From Bacillota bacterium (GTDB lineage: Bacteria > Bacillota > Clostridia > Acetivibrionales > Acetivibrionaceae): a stretch of DNA of 5,630 bases. The stretch covers positions 1 to 5,630 of the forward strand of contig JAEWSG010000207.1 in the NCBI GenBank assembly GCA_023398495.1. Direction: 5' to 3'. The notes below the pieces were generated by a model. That model saw only the letters and a program-made list of their open reading frames with translations. It did not search any database and was not told the DNA's origin. The position numbers and the translations under genes are program-made. Each line of letters opens with the position of its first letter. The first letter of the stretch is position 1. Positions 1-5,219 of the stretch are shown here, in pieces.

Positions 1-239
1 TCTCTTGCTTTTATTATACAGTCGTGAATTATTGTAGGATTTCTTTTGTTTAGCAGGTCATAAAAAGACTTTTTATATGAATCTTCTGAAAACCCAAGAA
101 ATAAGCTTGAATCGTTCTGACCATCCAAGTCAAGTAATAAAACACTGAATCCGAGTTTTGCAAGGCCGTGGGAGAGCTGGACGGATATGGTGCTTTTACC
201 GACACCGCCTTTGTTGTTAAGAACTGCAATTTTTTTCAT
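1..239 (-). CDS. ParA/Soj-family partition ATPase, N-terminal part (runs off left edge)
   Basis: This is the first 79 codons of a ParA/MinD-type P-loop ATPase; the C-terminal part lies beyond the window. Residues 1-20 read MKKIAVLNNKGGVGKSTISV, containing the deviant Walker A motif KGGVGKST (residues 10-17) with the signature lysine at 10. The A' motif DLDGQND follows at 37-43, where the family usually has DxDPQ. The start at 239 is preceded by GAGGAGGAA (247-255) with 7 bases between. Another ATG at 243 is out of frame. ParA proteins use ATP-driven DNA binding to segregate plasmids, chromosomes or integrative elements, usually with a ParB or small CBP partner, which is not visible here. Because the gene lies just left of a tRNA attachment copy, it probably belongs to an adjacent integrated element rather than to core partitioning (inference). 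Family assignment is firm; its specific role is unknown. Confidence 0.93.
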   Translation of the reverse strand, partial: MKKIAVLNNKGGVGKSTISVQLSHGLAKLGFSVLLLDLDGQNDSSLFLGFSEDSYKKSFYDLLNKRNPTIIHDCIIKAR

Positions 240-268
240 TCATTTATTCCTCCTCGTTTTTGGGCAAT

Positions 269-303
269 AAAAAACTACTTTCTAGTGAAGACAGTAGTTT
301 TTT
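269..303. terminator. Symmetric hairpin with A/T tails upstream of parA
   Basis: AAAAAACTACT (269-279) and AGTAGTTTTTT (293-303) are perfect 11-bp inverted arms around a 13-base loop. The stem is flanked by A on one side and T on the other, so it could terminate transcription on either strand. It sits just upstream of the parA ribosome site. It could therefore end a transcript entering from the right, or act as a leader hairpin or attenuator for parA. Which of these applies cannot be decided from sequence. Confidence 0.6.
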
Positions 304-372
304 GTTATAAAGTCTTTAATTGTAAATGTTATAAGAGAATGCCATTTGTATTTTTTGATAGATTGAATAAAA

Positions 373-424
373 GTTTGCAAACATTTTGCAAACGTACTAA
401 AACATTTTTGATAAAGGTACTAAA
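373..424. repeat. Short repeats upstream of parA
   Basis: TTTGCAAAC occurs at 374-382 and again at 385-393, exactly 11 bases apart; the first is part of the palindrome GTTTGCAAAC (373-382). GTACTAAA occurs at 394-401 and 417-424. The 11-base period would put the two copies on nearly the same face of the helix. This fits a regulatory or partition-protein site or a recombinase arm site, but no binding protein can be named. Confidence 0.4.
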
Positions 425-512
425 TTTGATATAACGTTAATAAAAACTGAAATCCTTATAAATAAAGACTTTGAAAGTAACGAGTGTTTTTCTAAAATGG
501 GTCTTTCCCTAC

Positions 513-569
513 TGGAAATCGTGTGACGGTTAACCCCGTCCGAGGGTTCGAATCCCTCTCTCTCCGCCA
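513..569 (+). other. tRNA-Ser 3' fragment, attachment-site copy 1
   Basis: This is the 3' half of a tRNA-Ser: the anticodon loop CTGGAAA (512-518, anticodon GGA), the 3' anticodon strand TCGTG, a long variable arm (GACGG pairing with CCGTC), the T arm GAGGG-TTCGAAT-CCCTC, the acceptor 3' strand and an encoded CCA. The bases before the loop (CCCTA) do not pair with TCGTG, and no D arm or acceptor 5' strand precedes it, so it is not a functional tRNA. Such 3' fragments form when tyrosine recombinases integrate at tRNA genes. The same segment recurs at 3309-3365. An intact tRNA-Ser should lie further left if elements are stacked in tandem. Confidence 0.85.
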
Positions 570-572
570 CTT

Positions 573-604
573 AAAGGATTTTGGTTAATACCAAAGTCCT
601 TTTT
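573..604 (+). terminator. Rho-independent terminator after tRNA-Ser fragment
   Basis: AAAGGATTTTGG (573-584) pairs with CCAAAGTCCTTT (591-602) with one G-U pair and a 6-base loop, followed by more T. It starts three bases after the CCA end of the tRNA fragment. This is the usual place for a tRNA terminator, so it was probably carried in with the element's attachment region. Confidence 0.75.
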
Positions 605-606
605 CA

Positions 607-627
607 TTGTGACATTATTGTGACATT
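607..627 (+). repeat. Tandem TTGTGACATT pair beside attachment copy 1
   Basis: TTGTGACATT occurs at 607-616 and 618-627, an 11-bp period, about 40 bases inside the attachment copy and overlapping the stop codon of the minus-strand integrase remnant. Paired direct repeats one helical turn apart near an att core are typical of integrase arm-type binding sites. A comparable pair lies near the other attachment copy. The role is inferred. Confidence 0.45.
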
Positions 628-820
628 TCAGAATTTTCAGTTTCTTGCGGCTTCAGCACCAGCTTGTCGATATTGCAGCTAGCTTTTTTGATTAACGTCT
701 TGTTGCCATGCAAATATATATCTGATGTTATCCCGACTTTGCTGTGACCTGGCAACCTCCTGAGAGTATCCAAGTACCCGATTCTAATTGCAGCATTGCA
801 AAAGTGTGCCTATTATGGAG
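615..820 (-). pseudogene. Tyrosine recombinase (integrase) C-terminal remnant, frameshifted
   Basis: Minus-strand reading from 820 gives LHNRHTFAMLQLESGT, the box II arginine region of phage/ICE tyrosine integrases. The frame then breaks near 772-778, where one base appears to be missing. In the next frame it continues LDTLRRLPGHSKVGITSDIY, the GHS motif and the tyrosine nucleophile in DIY, and ends KKASCNIDKLVLKP...SEMSQ at a TAA (615-617). The catalytic-domain start, the first arginine and the whole N-terminal arm-binding and core-binding regions are absent. The gene is therefore both truncated and frameshifted and cannot work. Its 3' end lies beside attachment copy 1, the usual place for an element's integrase, so it is the likely former integrase of the island. 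LPGHS instead of the usual LGHS may be further decay. Confidence 0.85.
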
Positions 821-844
821 AGCTCTCCATAAAAGGCATACTTT
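801..844. repeat. Near-perfect palindrome joining two integrase remnants
   Basis: Two 22-base arms (801-822 and 823-844) are inverted copies with no spacer and only two mismatched pairs (812/833 and 806/839). The centre is GAGAGCTCTC. On each strand the arm encodes the same integrase stretch in the same register, LHNRHTF on minus and LHKRHTF on plus. The palindrome is therefore the exact joint between the two gene fragments. Confidence 0.9.
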
Positions 845-1004
845 CTGTACAAGACTTTGTGAGAATGAATCCAATCTGAAGGTAATTCAGTCAGTAATGG
901 GACATTCGGATATTACTACGACGATGGATATCTATGCTGAGTGTACTGCTGAAAAGAAGCAGGAAGTATTTGCAACTTTGAATGGGAAGAGCATGGTTAG
1001 GTGA
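825..1004 (+). pseudogene. Second tyrosine recombinase C-terminal remnant
   Basis: From 825 the plus strand reads LHKRHTFCTRLCENESNL, continues through a VIQSVMGHSDITTTMDIY motif and ends at TGA 1002-1004 after ...LNGKSMVR. It contains the box II RHTF, the GHS histidine motif and the DIY tyrosine of a Tn916/phage-type integrase. The first catalytic arginine and all N-terminal domains are missing. The open frame extends back to 744, but that upstream part is antisense to the other integrase remnant and is not integrase sequence, so no real start codon exists. The protein differs clearly from the minus-strand remnant (RHTFCTRL versus RHTFAMLQ; ITTTMDIY versus ITSDIY), so these are two different integrases and not a recent inverted duplicate. 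Non-functional. Confidence 0.87.
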
Positions 1005-1048
1005 AAAATATTTTCTAAGTTGAAGCAATAAGTAGAAATGGTATTATT

Positions 1049-1088
1049 AAGCATGCAAGCTACAATAGCAGTTTTGCATGCTTTTTTT
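1049..1088 (+). terminator. Rho-independent terminator after plus-strand integrase remnant
   Basis: AAGCATGCAA (1049-1058) and TTGCATGCTT (1074-1083) form a perfect 10-bp stem with a 15-base loop, running into seven T (1082-1088). It lies about 45 bases after the stop of the plus-strand integrase remnant, which it probably served. It would also insulate the AbiE operon from upstream transcription. Confidence 0.85.
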
Positions 1089-1184
1089 GATATTGAGAGG
1101 AAGATAATGTGTTACAGCTATGGAGCAGATTACTCCGGAAATGCAGGATGATGTTTGAATGGTTTTGAAAAACGCACAATCTAT
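1089..1184. other. Stretch without a recognisable gene
   Basis: Only very short reading frames occur here, for example a 12-codon MEQITPEMQDDV frame from 1122 with a stop just before its frame. No ribosome site or known motif supports any of them. It may be further debris of a mobile element. Confidence 0.4.
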
Positions 1185-1213
1185 TTGATTTTAACAATGC
1201 TATGTGTTAATAT
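1185..1213 (+). promoter_or_regulatory. Promoter with embedded inverted repeat, AbiE operon
   Basis: A -35 candidate TTGATT (1185-1190) and a -10 candidate TAATAT (1208-1213) are 17 bases apart. The spacer contains TTAACA (1191-1196) and TGTTAA (1205-1210), perfect inverted arms that overlap the -10. AbiEi antitoxins of studied AbiE systems repress their own operon by binding inverted repeats in the promoter. This repeat is thus a reasonable operator candidate. Neither element is experimentally supported here. Confidence 0.5.
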
Positions 1214-1281
1214 TAAAACAAGAATTTTGAGAGTGGCACAAAGTATTTGGAATTTAAAATATATTGCGAAAAAACCAAAAC

Positions 1282-1290
1282 GGAGGTGAG
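1282..1290 (+). promoter_or_regulatory. Ribosome binding site of abiEi-like gene
   Basis: GGAGGTGAG lies 5 bases before the ATG at 1296, an almost ideal Shine-Dalgarno match that fixes the start. Confidence 0.85.
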
Positions 1291-1295
1291 ACAGG

Positions 1296-2060
1296 ATGAA
1301 GCATTACGAAAAACTGTTAGATATGGGGTGTTTTACAAGAGAACAGTTGATAAAACTTATAGGTACACCAAGTGCTGCCAATATGGTTATCTATGAGTAT
1401 CAGAAAAAAGGTTATGTTGAAAAAGTTAAGAGAGATTTTTATGTGGTAGTCAGTATGGAGACAAAACAACCATTACTGTCACGTTATCAGATAGGAGCAA
1501 ATCTTTTTCCGGATGCCTGTATCTCTCATCACAGTGCTTTTGAAGTTTATGGTTATGGTAGTCAGGTATTTTATGAGTGCTTTGTGGCAACGGACAAACG
1601 TTTTTCGGATTTTGAATATAATGGAGTAACTTATCACAGAGTGGAACGGAAACCAGATATAGATGTGATACAACAGGGAAAAATGCGTGTGACATCCATA
1701 GAACAGACAGTAATAGACAGTATTCGTGATTTTGAAAAAGTGGTAGGATTGGAAGAAGTAATAAGATGCCTTATGCTAGTGCCAAGCTTGAATGAAAAGA
1801 AAATTCTCGAATGTCTTGCAAGGAATAAGAATGGATTTCTGTATCAGAAATGTGGTTATCTATTCGAGGAAATGAAGAACGAATTTGGTTTTTCCGATAT
1901 GTTTTTTATGGAGTGTGAGAGGAATGCATCAGATGCGAAACGTTATCTGATGAAGCAAGTGCAGAATACAATATTTAATGATAGATGGAAACTGTATGTA
2001 CCATTATCATTAAAGGGCTTGGTGGATAAAGGAGTTGGTGACTATGATGCAATTGGATAG
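1296..2060 (+). CDS. abiEi: AbiEi-family antitoxin / transcriptional regulator (type IV TA)
   Basis: This 254-residue protein has the two-part layout of AbiEi antitoxins. Residues about 1-50 form a winged-helix DNA-binding region (FTREQLIKLIGTPSAANMVIYEYQKKGYV). A C-terminal domain follows with the recurring family patterns ISHHSAFEVYGYG (about 75-87), YHRVERKPDIDV (about 112-123) and VTSIEQTVIDSI (about 131-142). In the family, AbiEi neutralises the AbiEii nucleotidyltransferase and represses the shared promoter. Characterised AbiE systems act as abortive-infection phage defence and as toxin-antitoxin modules. The gene looks intact, with a strong ribosome site, and its 3' end overlaps the start of the toxin gene by 17 bases, showing a classic bicistron. 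The toxin partner is frameshifted, so the antitoxin may persist mainly as a regulator or as protection against related toxins (inference). Confidence 0.87.
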   Translation: MKHYEKLLDMGCFTREQLIKLIGTPSAANMVIYEYQKKGYVEKVKRDFYVVVSMETKQPLLSRYQIGANLFPDACISHHSAFEVYGYGSQVFYECFVATDKRFSDFEYNGVTYHRVERKPDIDVIQQGKMRVTSIEQTVIDSIRDFEKVVGLEEVIRCLMLVPSLNEKKILECLARNKNGFLYQKCGYLFEEMKNEFGFSDMFFMECERNASDAKRYLMKQVQNTIFNDRWKLYVPLSLKGLVDKGVGDYDAIG

Positions 2061-3017
2061 AATAACTCTTGGCAAAATGGCAAAAGAATTAGGATTTGTA
2101 CGTGATACACTAGAAAAGGTTTGCCGTTTGGCAGATGTTTTAAAGTTCTTTGAAGCGGATGAATTACTGGCTAAAGTATTGCATTAAAGGGTGGTACAGC
2201 AATTAATCTTACTATTTTTAACCTTCCAAGACTTTCTGTTGATATAGACTTGGACTATTGCAGGAGCATAGACAGGGAGGATATGCTTGCGGATAGGGCT
2301 ATGATTACAGATAGAATCAGTAAGTATATGACGGCAAATGGATACACCTTAAGCCAGAAGTCGAAGAATTACCATGCACTGGATTCTTTTGTGTATGAGT
2401 ATGTGAATTGCGGTGGAGTAAAGGATAACCTGAAGATTGAGATTAACTATATGCTCCGTTGTCATGCGCTTCCGGTGGTAAGACGAGAATTGAAATTAGC
2501 ATGGAGCCAGGAGTGTCTTACCGTGCTTTCGGTAGCACCATTGGAGATATTTGCATCCAAGACAGTTGCATTGCTTACAAGAACGGCCCAGAGGGATTTG
2601 TATGATATGCATAACATGGTAAAGTTTGGACTATTTAATGAGAGTGAGACAGACGTGCTTCGTAAATGTGCTGTATTCTATAGTGCAATCGGTGCAGAGA
2701 AGCCACCTGTCAAATTTGAATTAGAACACGTGGGAAATGTATCTTCACAGCAGATTAAAAGAGATTTGGATCCGGTGCTTCGCAGAAGTGAACATTTTGA
2801 CCTGAAAGATGCACAGCCCAAGGTCCAAGGATATTTGACATCCATTCTGATACCGACCAAGAAAGAAGAAATGTTCTGGAAAGCATTTGCAGAAGGAACG
2901 TACCATCCAGAATGGGTATTTGGTGAAAATATGGAACTGGAGAATATCGCAAATCATCCAATGGCATTGTGGAAATGCCGGGATAAGAGCAACGATGTTA
3001 AGACTTCTGAGAAATAA
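2044..3017 (+). pseudogene. abiEii: AbiEii/AbiGii-family nucleotidyltransferase toxin, one-base frameshift
   Basis: The gene starts at ATG 2044 (or 2047) inside the abiEi end, with AAAGGAG at 2028-2034. It reads MMQLDRITLGKMAKELGFVR and continues to KVL before hitting TAA at 2185-2187. From 2181 the next frame continues ALKGGTAINLTIFNLPRLSV, then DIDLDYC, to the stop at 3015-3017. Adding one G in TTG(G)CA restores KVLALKGGTAIN and a 324-residue protein. The restored frame has the family's polymerase-beta-type nucleotidyltransferase features: GG (50-51) followed by DIDLD (67-71), KIEIN (131-135), a lysine in ASK (173) and RDLYD (184-188). Such toxins transfer nucleotides to RNA targets and cause growth arrest. 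As written, neither piece carries the complete active site with the N-terminus, so it is probably inactive. A sequencing or assembly error is a real alternative. Confidence 0.88.
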
Positions 3018-3126
3018 AGAAAATATTAATTTGATAATAATGAAGTGGACTATTGTGCTAGAATTTTTAATTCGCTAGTGTAACAGCTCCTTTTTTCGAT
3101 ACTCTTGGAGTATAGGTACAATAAAA

Positions 3127-3147
3127 TGTGGATAAGGCTGTGCATAA
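3127..3147 (-). promoter_or_regulatory. Two DnaA-box-like sites
   Basis: Read on the minus strand, 3127-3135 is TTATCCACA, the exact consensus DnaA box, and 3139-3147 is TTATGCACA, which fits TTATNCACA. They are 12 bases apart in the same orientation. Such boxes occur at replication origins and in DnaA-regulated promoters, but isolated copies also arise by chance in AT-rich DNA. No initiator gene is in view. Confidence 0.4.
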
Positions 3148-3159
3148 GAATTGGAATTA

Positions 3160-3180
3160 ATAACATTTTGATAACATTTG
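3160..3180 (+). repeat. Tandem ATAACATTT pair near attachment copy 2
   Basis: ATAACATTT occurs at 3160-3168 and 3171-3179 with an 11-bp period. It resembles the TTGTGACATT pair near the other attachment copy in spacing and in the ACATT core, as expected of integrase arm-type sites. It lies about 130 bases inside the attachment copy. The role is inferred. Confidence 0.35.
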
Positions 3181-3308
3181 CTCAAAATATACCATGATAT
3201 GACGTGGTACAGGGTTGTACGGTGAACGCGATAAAATCCTTGATATAACTGAACTACAGCGAACCATACAGAACACCATGGCACACCGTCAAAACTTAAA
3301 ATTTCAAT

Positions 3309-3365
3309 TGGAAATCGTGTGACGTGTTAAAGCGTCCGAGGGCTCAAATCCCTCTCTCTCCGCCA
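3309..3365 (+). other. tRNA-Ser 3' fragment, attachment-site copy 2
   Basis: This second 3' half of tRNA-Ser has the same orientation and length as the copy at 513-569 and ends in CCA. It retains the anticodon loop TTGGAAA (3308-3314), TCGTG, the variable-arm stem GACG/CGTC, the T stem GAGGG/CCCTC and the acceptor 3' strand. Eight positions differ from copy 1: six in the variable-arm loop and two in the T loop (CTCAAAT instead of TTCGAAT). The bases 5' of the loop cannot pair with TCGTG, so the tRNA is incomplete. It marks the right border of the island that starts at copy 1. Confidence 0.85.
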
Positions 3366-3433
3366 AATGTTGATTCATCTCACATCATAAGAGGAAGACG
3401 AATTTGGTATAATTATTACAAGTATATGTTTTA

Positions 3434-4192
3434 TTATTTTTGAGTATATTGAATTTTGAAACTCTCAACATAATTTTCAATATCTGAGTACGAATAGGAA
3501 ATAAAACTTAAATTAAGAATGATTGATAAAACCAATGCCAAAACGCCAATTACCGAAGCTCTTGTACTAGTTTTGTCAGGTTCAATTATGTGTGAACCAT
3601 AAATTTCTTCGGCTAAAGCCAGTTGCTCGCTATACATCCTTAAGCCCCTGCTTGTCATTTCTGCAAAAAATTCTTCGAGAGTCATATTAGGATCGGTGCC
3701 ACGGTTAGGATTGTTTAAAACAGTTACATATGTGTGTGCAATTCTGTCGTGCAAGGACTGCTTTGTTTGGCTGAAAGCGGAAGCTATAAAGGATACAAGT
3801 GCAAGGGGAATAAACAGTGTCGTTAAGACTTTTATCAGTGATCTGACAAGAACCTTGTAAAAACTAACTTTATCAGAACACCCAACTTCGACGCCTAAAA
3901 TTAGCTTACCCGGAGTTCCGGAAAGCTTTGAACTTAAAAAAGTGATTTCATACGCTAAGAATAGCAAACCATAGGATAAAAAAAACAATGCTATGTAATA
4001 AGCCTGTTGGTTTAATAGTTCAGATGAAATTCCTTTTGACAAAAGAGTGTGAAATCCTTGCAATGCTTTATTGAGAGTATTATTGATATCAAGTACTTTA
4101 GTGAGTAGAAGAATTCCTGAGTAAATTCCGCATACTATTATGATATCAAAACAGTATGACCAAAACCTTCTAAATAATTTACTGATATTCAT
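3434..4192 (-). CDS. RDD-family membrane protein with C-terminal extension (paralog 1)
   Basis: This 252-residue integral membrane protein has RDD-domain hallmarks: arginines at 8-9 followed by FWSYCFD (Asp16) in the first helix (about 13-31), a second helix at about 65-84, the loop GTPGKLILGVEV (92-103), a third helix at about 117-139, and HDRIAHTYVTVL (148-159) at the domain end. An extra cytoplasmic-type segment then carries YSEQLALAEEIYG (187-199), followed by a fourth helix (about 212-233) and the tail YSDIENYVES. RDD proteins are a broad family of unknown or varied function; some are linked to ion or osmolyte transport. The ATG at 4192 is preceded by GGGGA about 7 bases upstream, and the gene ends in tandem stops (TAATAA). 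It is about 43% alike by eye to the neighbour upstream, so the two arose by tandem duplication. No substrate can be named. Confidence 0.85.
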   Translation of the reverse strand: MNISKLFRRFWSYCFDIIIVCGIYSGILLLTKVLDINNTLNKALQGFHTLLSKGISSELLNQQAYYIALFFLSYGLLFLAYEITFLSSKLSGTPGKLILGVEVGCSDKVSFYKVLVRSLIKVLTTLFIPLALVSFIASAFSQTKQSLHDRIAHTYVTVLNNPNRGTDPNMTLEEFFAEMTSRGLRMYSEQLALAEEIYGSHIIEPDKTSTRASVIGVLALVLSIILNLSFISYSYSDIENYVESFKIQYTQK

Positions 4193-4490
4193 ATCTAATC
4201 CCCATTTTCATATAATATAAAATGAAACAAACAAAAGCACATAGATATAGTTTTCTTTAAAAAGACCATTTTTAAAAAGCTTTTTTAGAAGATATTGTTA
4301 CGATATTTGCCATAAAGTTATAAACACCTTGTTTGTAGCTTCGTCAACGGCATGTATTGCAATTAATTAATGTACTTGTACATATTATACCAGATAACTA
4401 TAAGAAAAGCTATATTGAAATCATTGTTTTTACTATTTTTGTAAAACATTTTCGTAATTTATATAGATTAAAGTTTAGCTTCCTTGTACT
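4193..4490. other. Intergenic region between RDD paralogs
   Basis: This AT-rich spacer contains no gene. It holds the candidate promoter and palindrome for the downstream RDD gene at 4371-4392 and a low-complexity inverted AAAAAGCTTTTT stretch near 4274-4286. Confidence 0.6.
4371..4392 (-). promoter_or_regulatory. Extended -10 promoter and palindrome for RDD paralog 1
   Basis: On the minus strand, TGGTATAAT (4392-4384) is a perfect extended -10 element, although no good -35 precedes it. Immediately downstream, over the predicted start of transcription, TGTACTTGTACA (4371-4382) gives 5-bp inverted arms with a 2-base centre. This is the right place for a repressor site. The implied leader is about 180 bases long, which is unusual for a simple promoter. 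Confidence 0.45.
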
Positions 4491-5201
4491 TTATTCTAAC
4501 TTAATTGTGTGATCTTTAGATTGAGGTAGGCTTTCAAAGTAATTTTTTGCATCAGAGTAAATTGTTTTAGTATAGATCAGGACTGAGGCAATGGAAATAA
4601 ACAAAACCAGTATCCATACAAATGAACTTGAGAGAATGTTGGTAGATTTATTTGGCTTGCCATATATTTCTTCAGCTAAAGCTTTTTGCTCACTATATGT
4701 TTTTAATTCCCTGTTTTTCATTTCATCATAAAGGTATTTACTTTTTACTAAATCTGTAGAGTATTTTTTATTGTCAACATCAATAACAAAACACCCTGAT
4801 AATAAGTCATGAGCTGTCTGGTTATATTCATTAAACACTGCAATTGTAAAGAGGATTATATAGAGACCTGTTAAAATTGAAATAACCTTAACCAGAGACC
4901 TTAATAAAACTTTGTAAAAGCTGGCATTGGTGCAGACTACTTCCATCTCCAAAATGATCTTACCTGGAGTAGCGGACAGATTTGAACTTAAGAAACCAAT
5001 TTCATATACTATATAAAAGAGGCCGTAGGATATATAAAAATACGCAAAAACAGAAAAATTACTTTCTATTAAGTCTTGTAGAGAAAAAGTGGTAATGCCT
5101 GACATCCTTAAGATCATTAAGAGGCCATAATAAATACCGCTTACTATTATGGAGTCGAAAAAAAATGCCCAGAATCTTCTGGATAGCTCACTATAATTCA
5201 T
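4491..5201 (-). CDS. RDD-family membrane protein with C-terminal extension (paralog 2)
   Basis: This 236-residue paralog of the protein at 3434-4192 has the same order of parts: RRFWAFFFDSIIVSGIYYG (8-26, first helix, Asp16), a second helix at about 52-68, SATPGKIILEMEV (76-88), SFYKVLLRSLVKV (94-106), a third helix at about 104-123 and AHDLLSG (130-136). It then has the extension YSEQKALAEEIYG (169-181), a last helix (about 192-211) and YSDAKNYFES. I place the start at 5201, not at the in-frame ATG at 5219, because AAGGTGA (5207-5213) lies 5 bases before 5201, MNYSELSRRF aligns with MNISKLFRRF of the paralog, and the upstream ATG has no ribosome site. Function is unknown; membrane location and RDD membership are clear. 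It has its own promoter candidate, so the pair need not form one transcript. Confidence 0.85.
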   Translation of the reverse strand: MNYSELSRRFWAFFFDSIIVSGIYYGLLMILRMSGITTFSLQDLIESNFSVFAYFYISYGLFYIVYEIGFLSSNLSATPGKIILEMEVVCTNASFYKVLLRSLVKVISILTGLYIILFTIAVFNEYNQTAHDLLSGCFVIDVDNKKYSTDLVKSKYLYDEMKNRELKTYSEQKALAEEIYGKPNKSTNILSSSFVWILVLFISIASVLIYTKTIYSDAKNYFESLPQSKDHTIKLE

Positions 5202-5206
5202 ACAAA

Positions 5207-5213
5207 TCACCTT
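5207..5213 (-). promoter_or_regulatory. Ribosome binding site deciding the start of RDD paralog 2
   Basis: Minus-strand AAGGTGA lies 5 bases before ATG 5201. It selects this start over the longer frame opening at 5219. Confidence 0.75.
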
Positions 5214-5219
5214 ATTCAT

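Larger units (their letters stand above)
3018..3308. other. Non-coding right end of the island
   Basis: No convincing gene lies here. A 69-codon minus-strand frame (3075-3284) lacks a ribosome site and a recognisable motif. The stretch contains an imperfect CTAG-type hairpin and a T run just after the toxin gene (about 3058-3096), which may be a weak terminator. It also holds two DnaA-box-like sites and a paired repeat, listed separately. Confidence 0.5.

Noticed and set aside
168..434. 88-codon plus-strand frame
   Set aside because: It is largely antisense to the ParA start and then crosses the hairpin and repeats; it has no ribosome site and no motif.
513..569. Functional tRNA-Ser gene
   Set aside because: Acceptor 5' strand, D arm and 5' anticodon strand are missing, so it cannot fold as a tRNA; the same holds for 3309-3365.
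744..824. N-terminal part of the plus-strand open frame ending at 1004
   Set aside because: This stretch is antisense to the minus-strand integrase remnant; integrase similarity on plus begins only at the palindrome centre.
1109..3088. GTGTTACAGCT (1109-1119) and GTGTAACAGCT (3078-3088) as direct repeats bounding the AbiE module
   Set aside because: Ten of eleven bases match, but the flanks do not, no terminal inverted repeats or transposase are present, and chance is plausible.
3075..3284. 69-codon minus-strand frame
   Set aside because: No ribosome site or recognisable domain, and it overlaps the DnaA-box-like and repeat sequences of the island end.
3405..3413. Plus-strand extended -10 TGGTATAAT after attachment copy 2
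   Set aside because: No -35 and no plus-strand gene downstream; it would only give antisense RNA to the end of RDD paralog 1.
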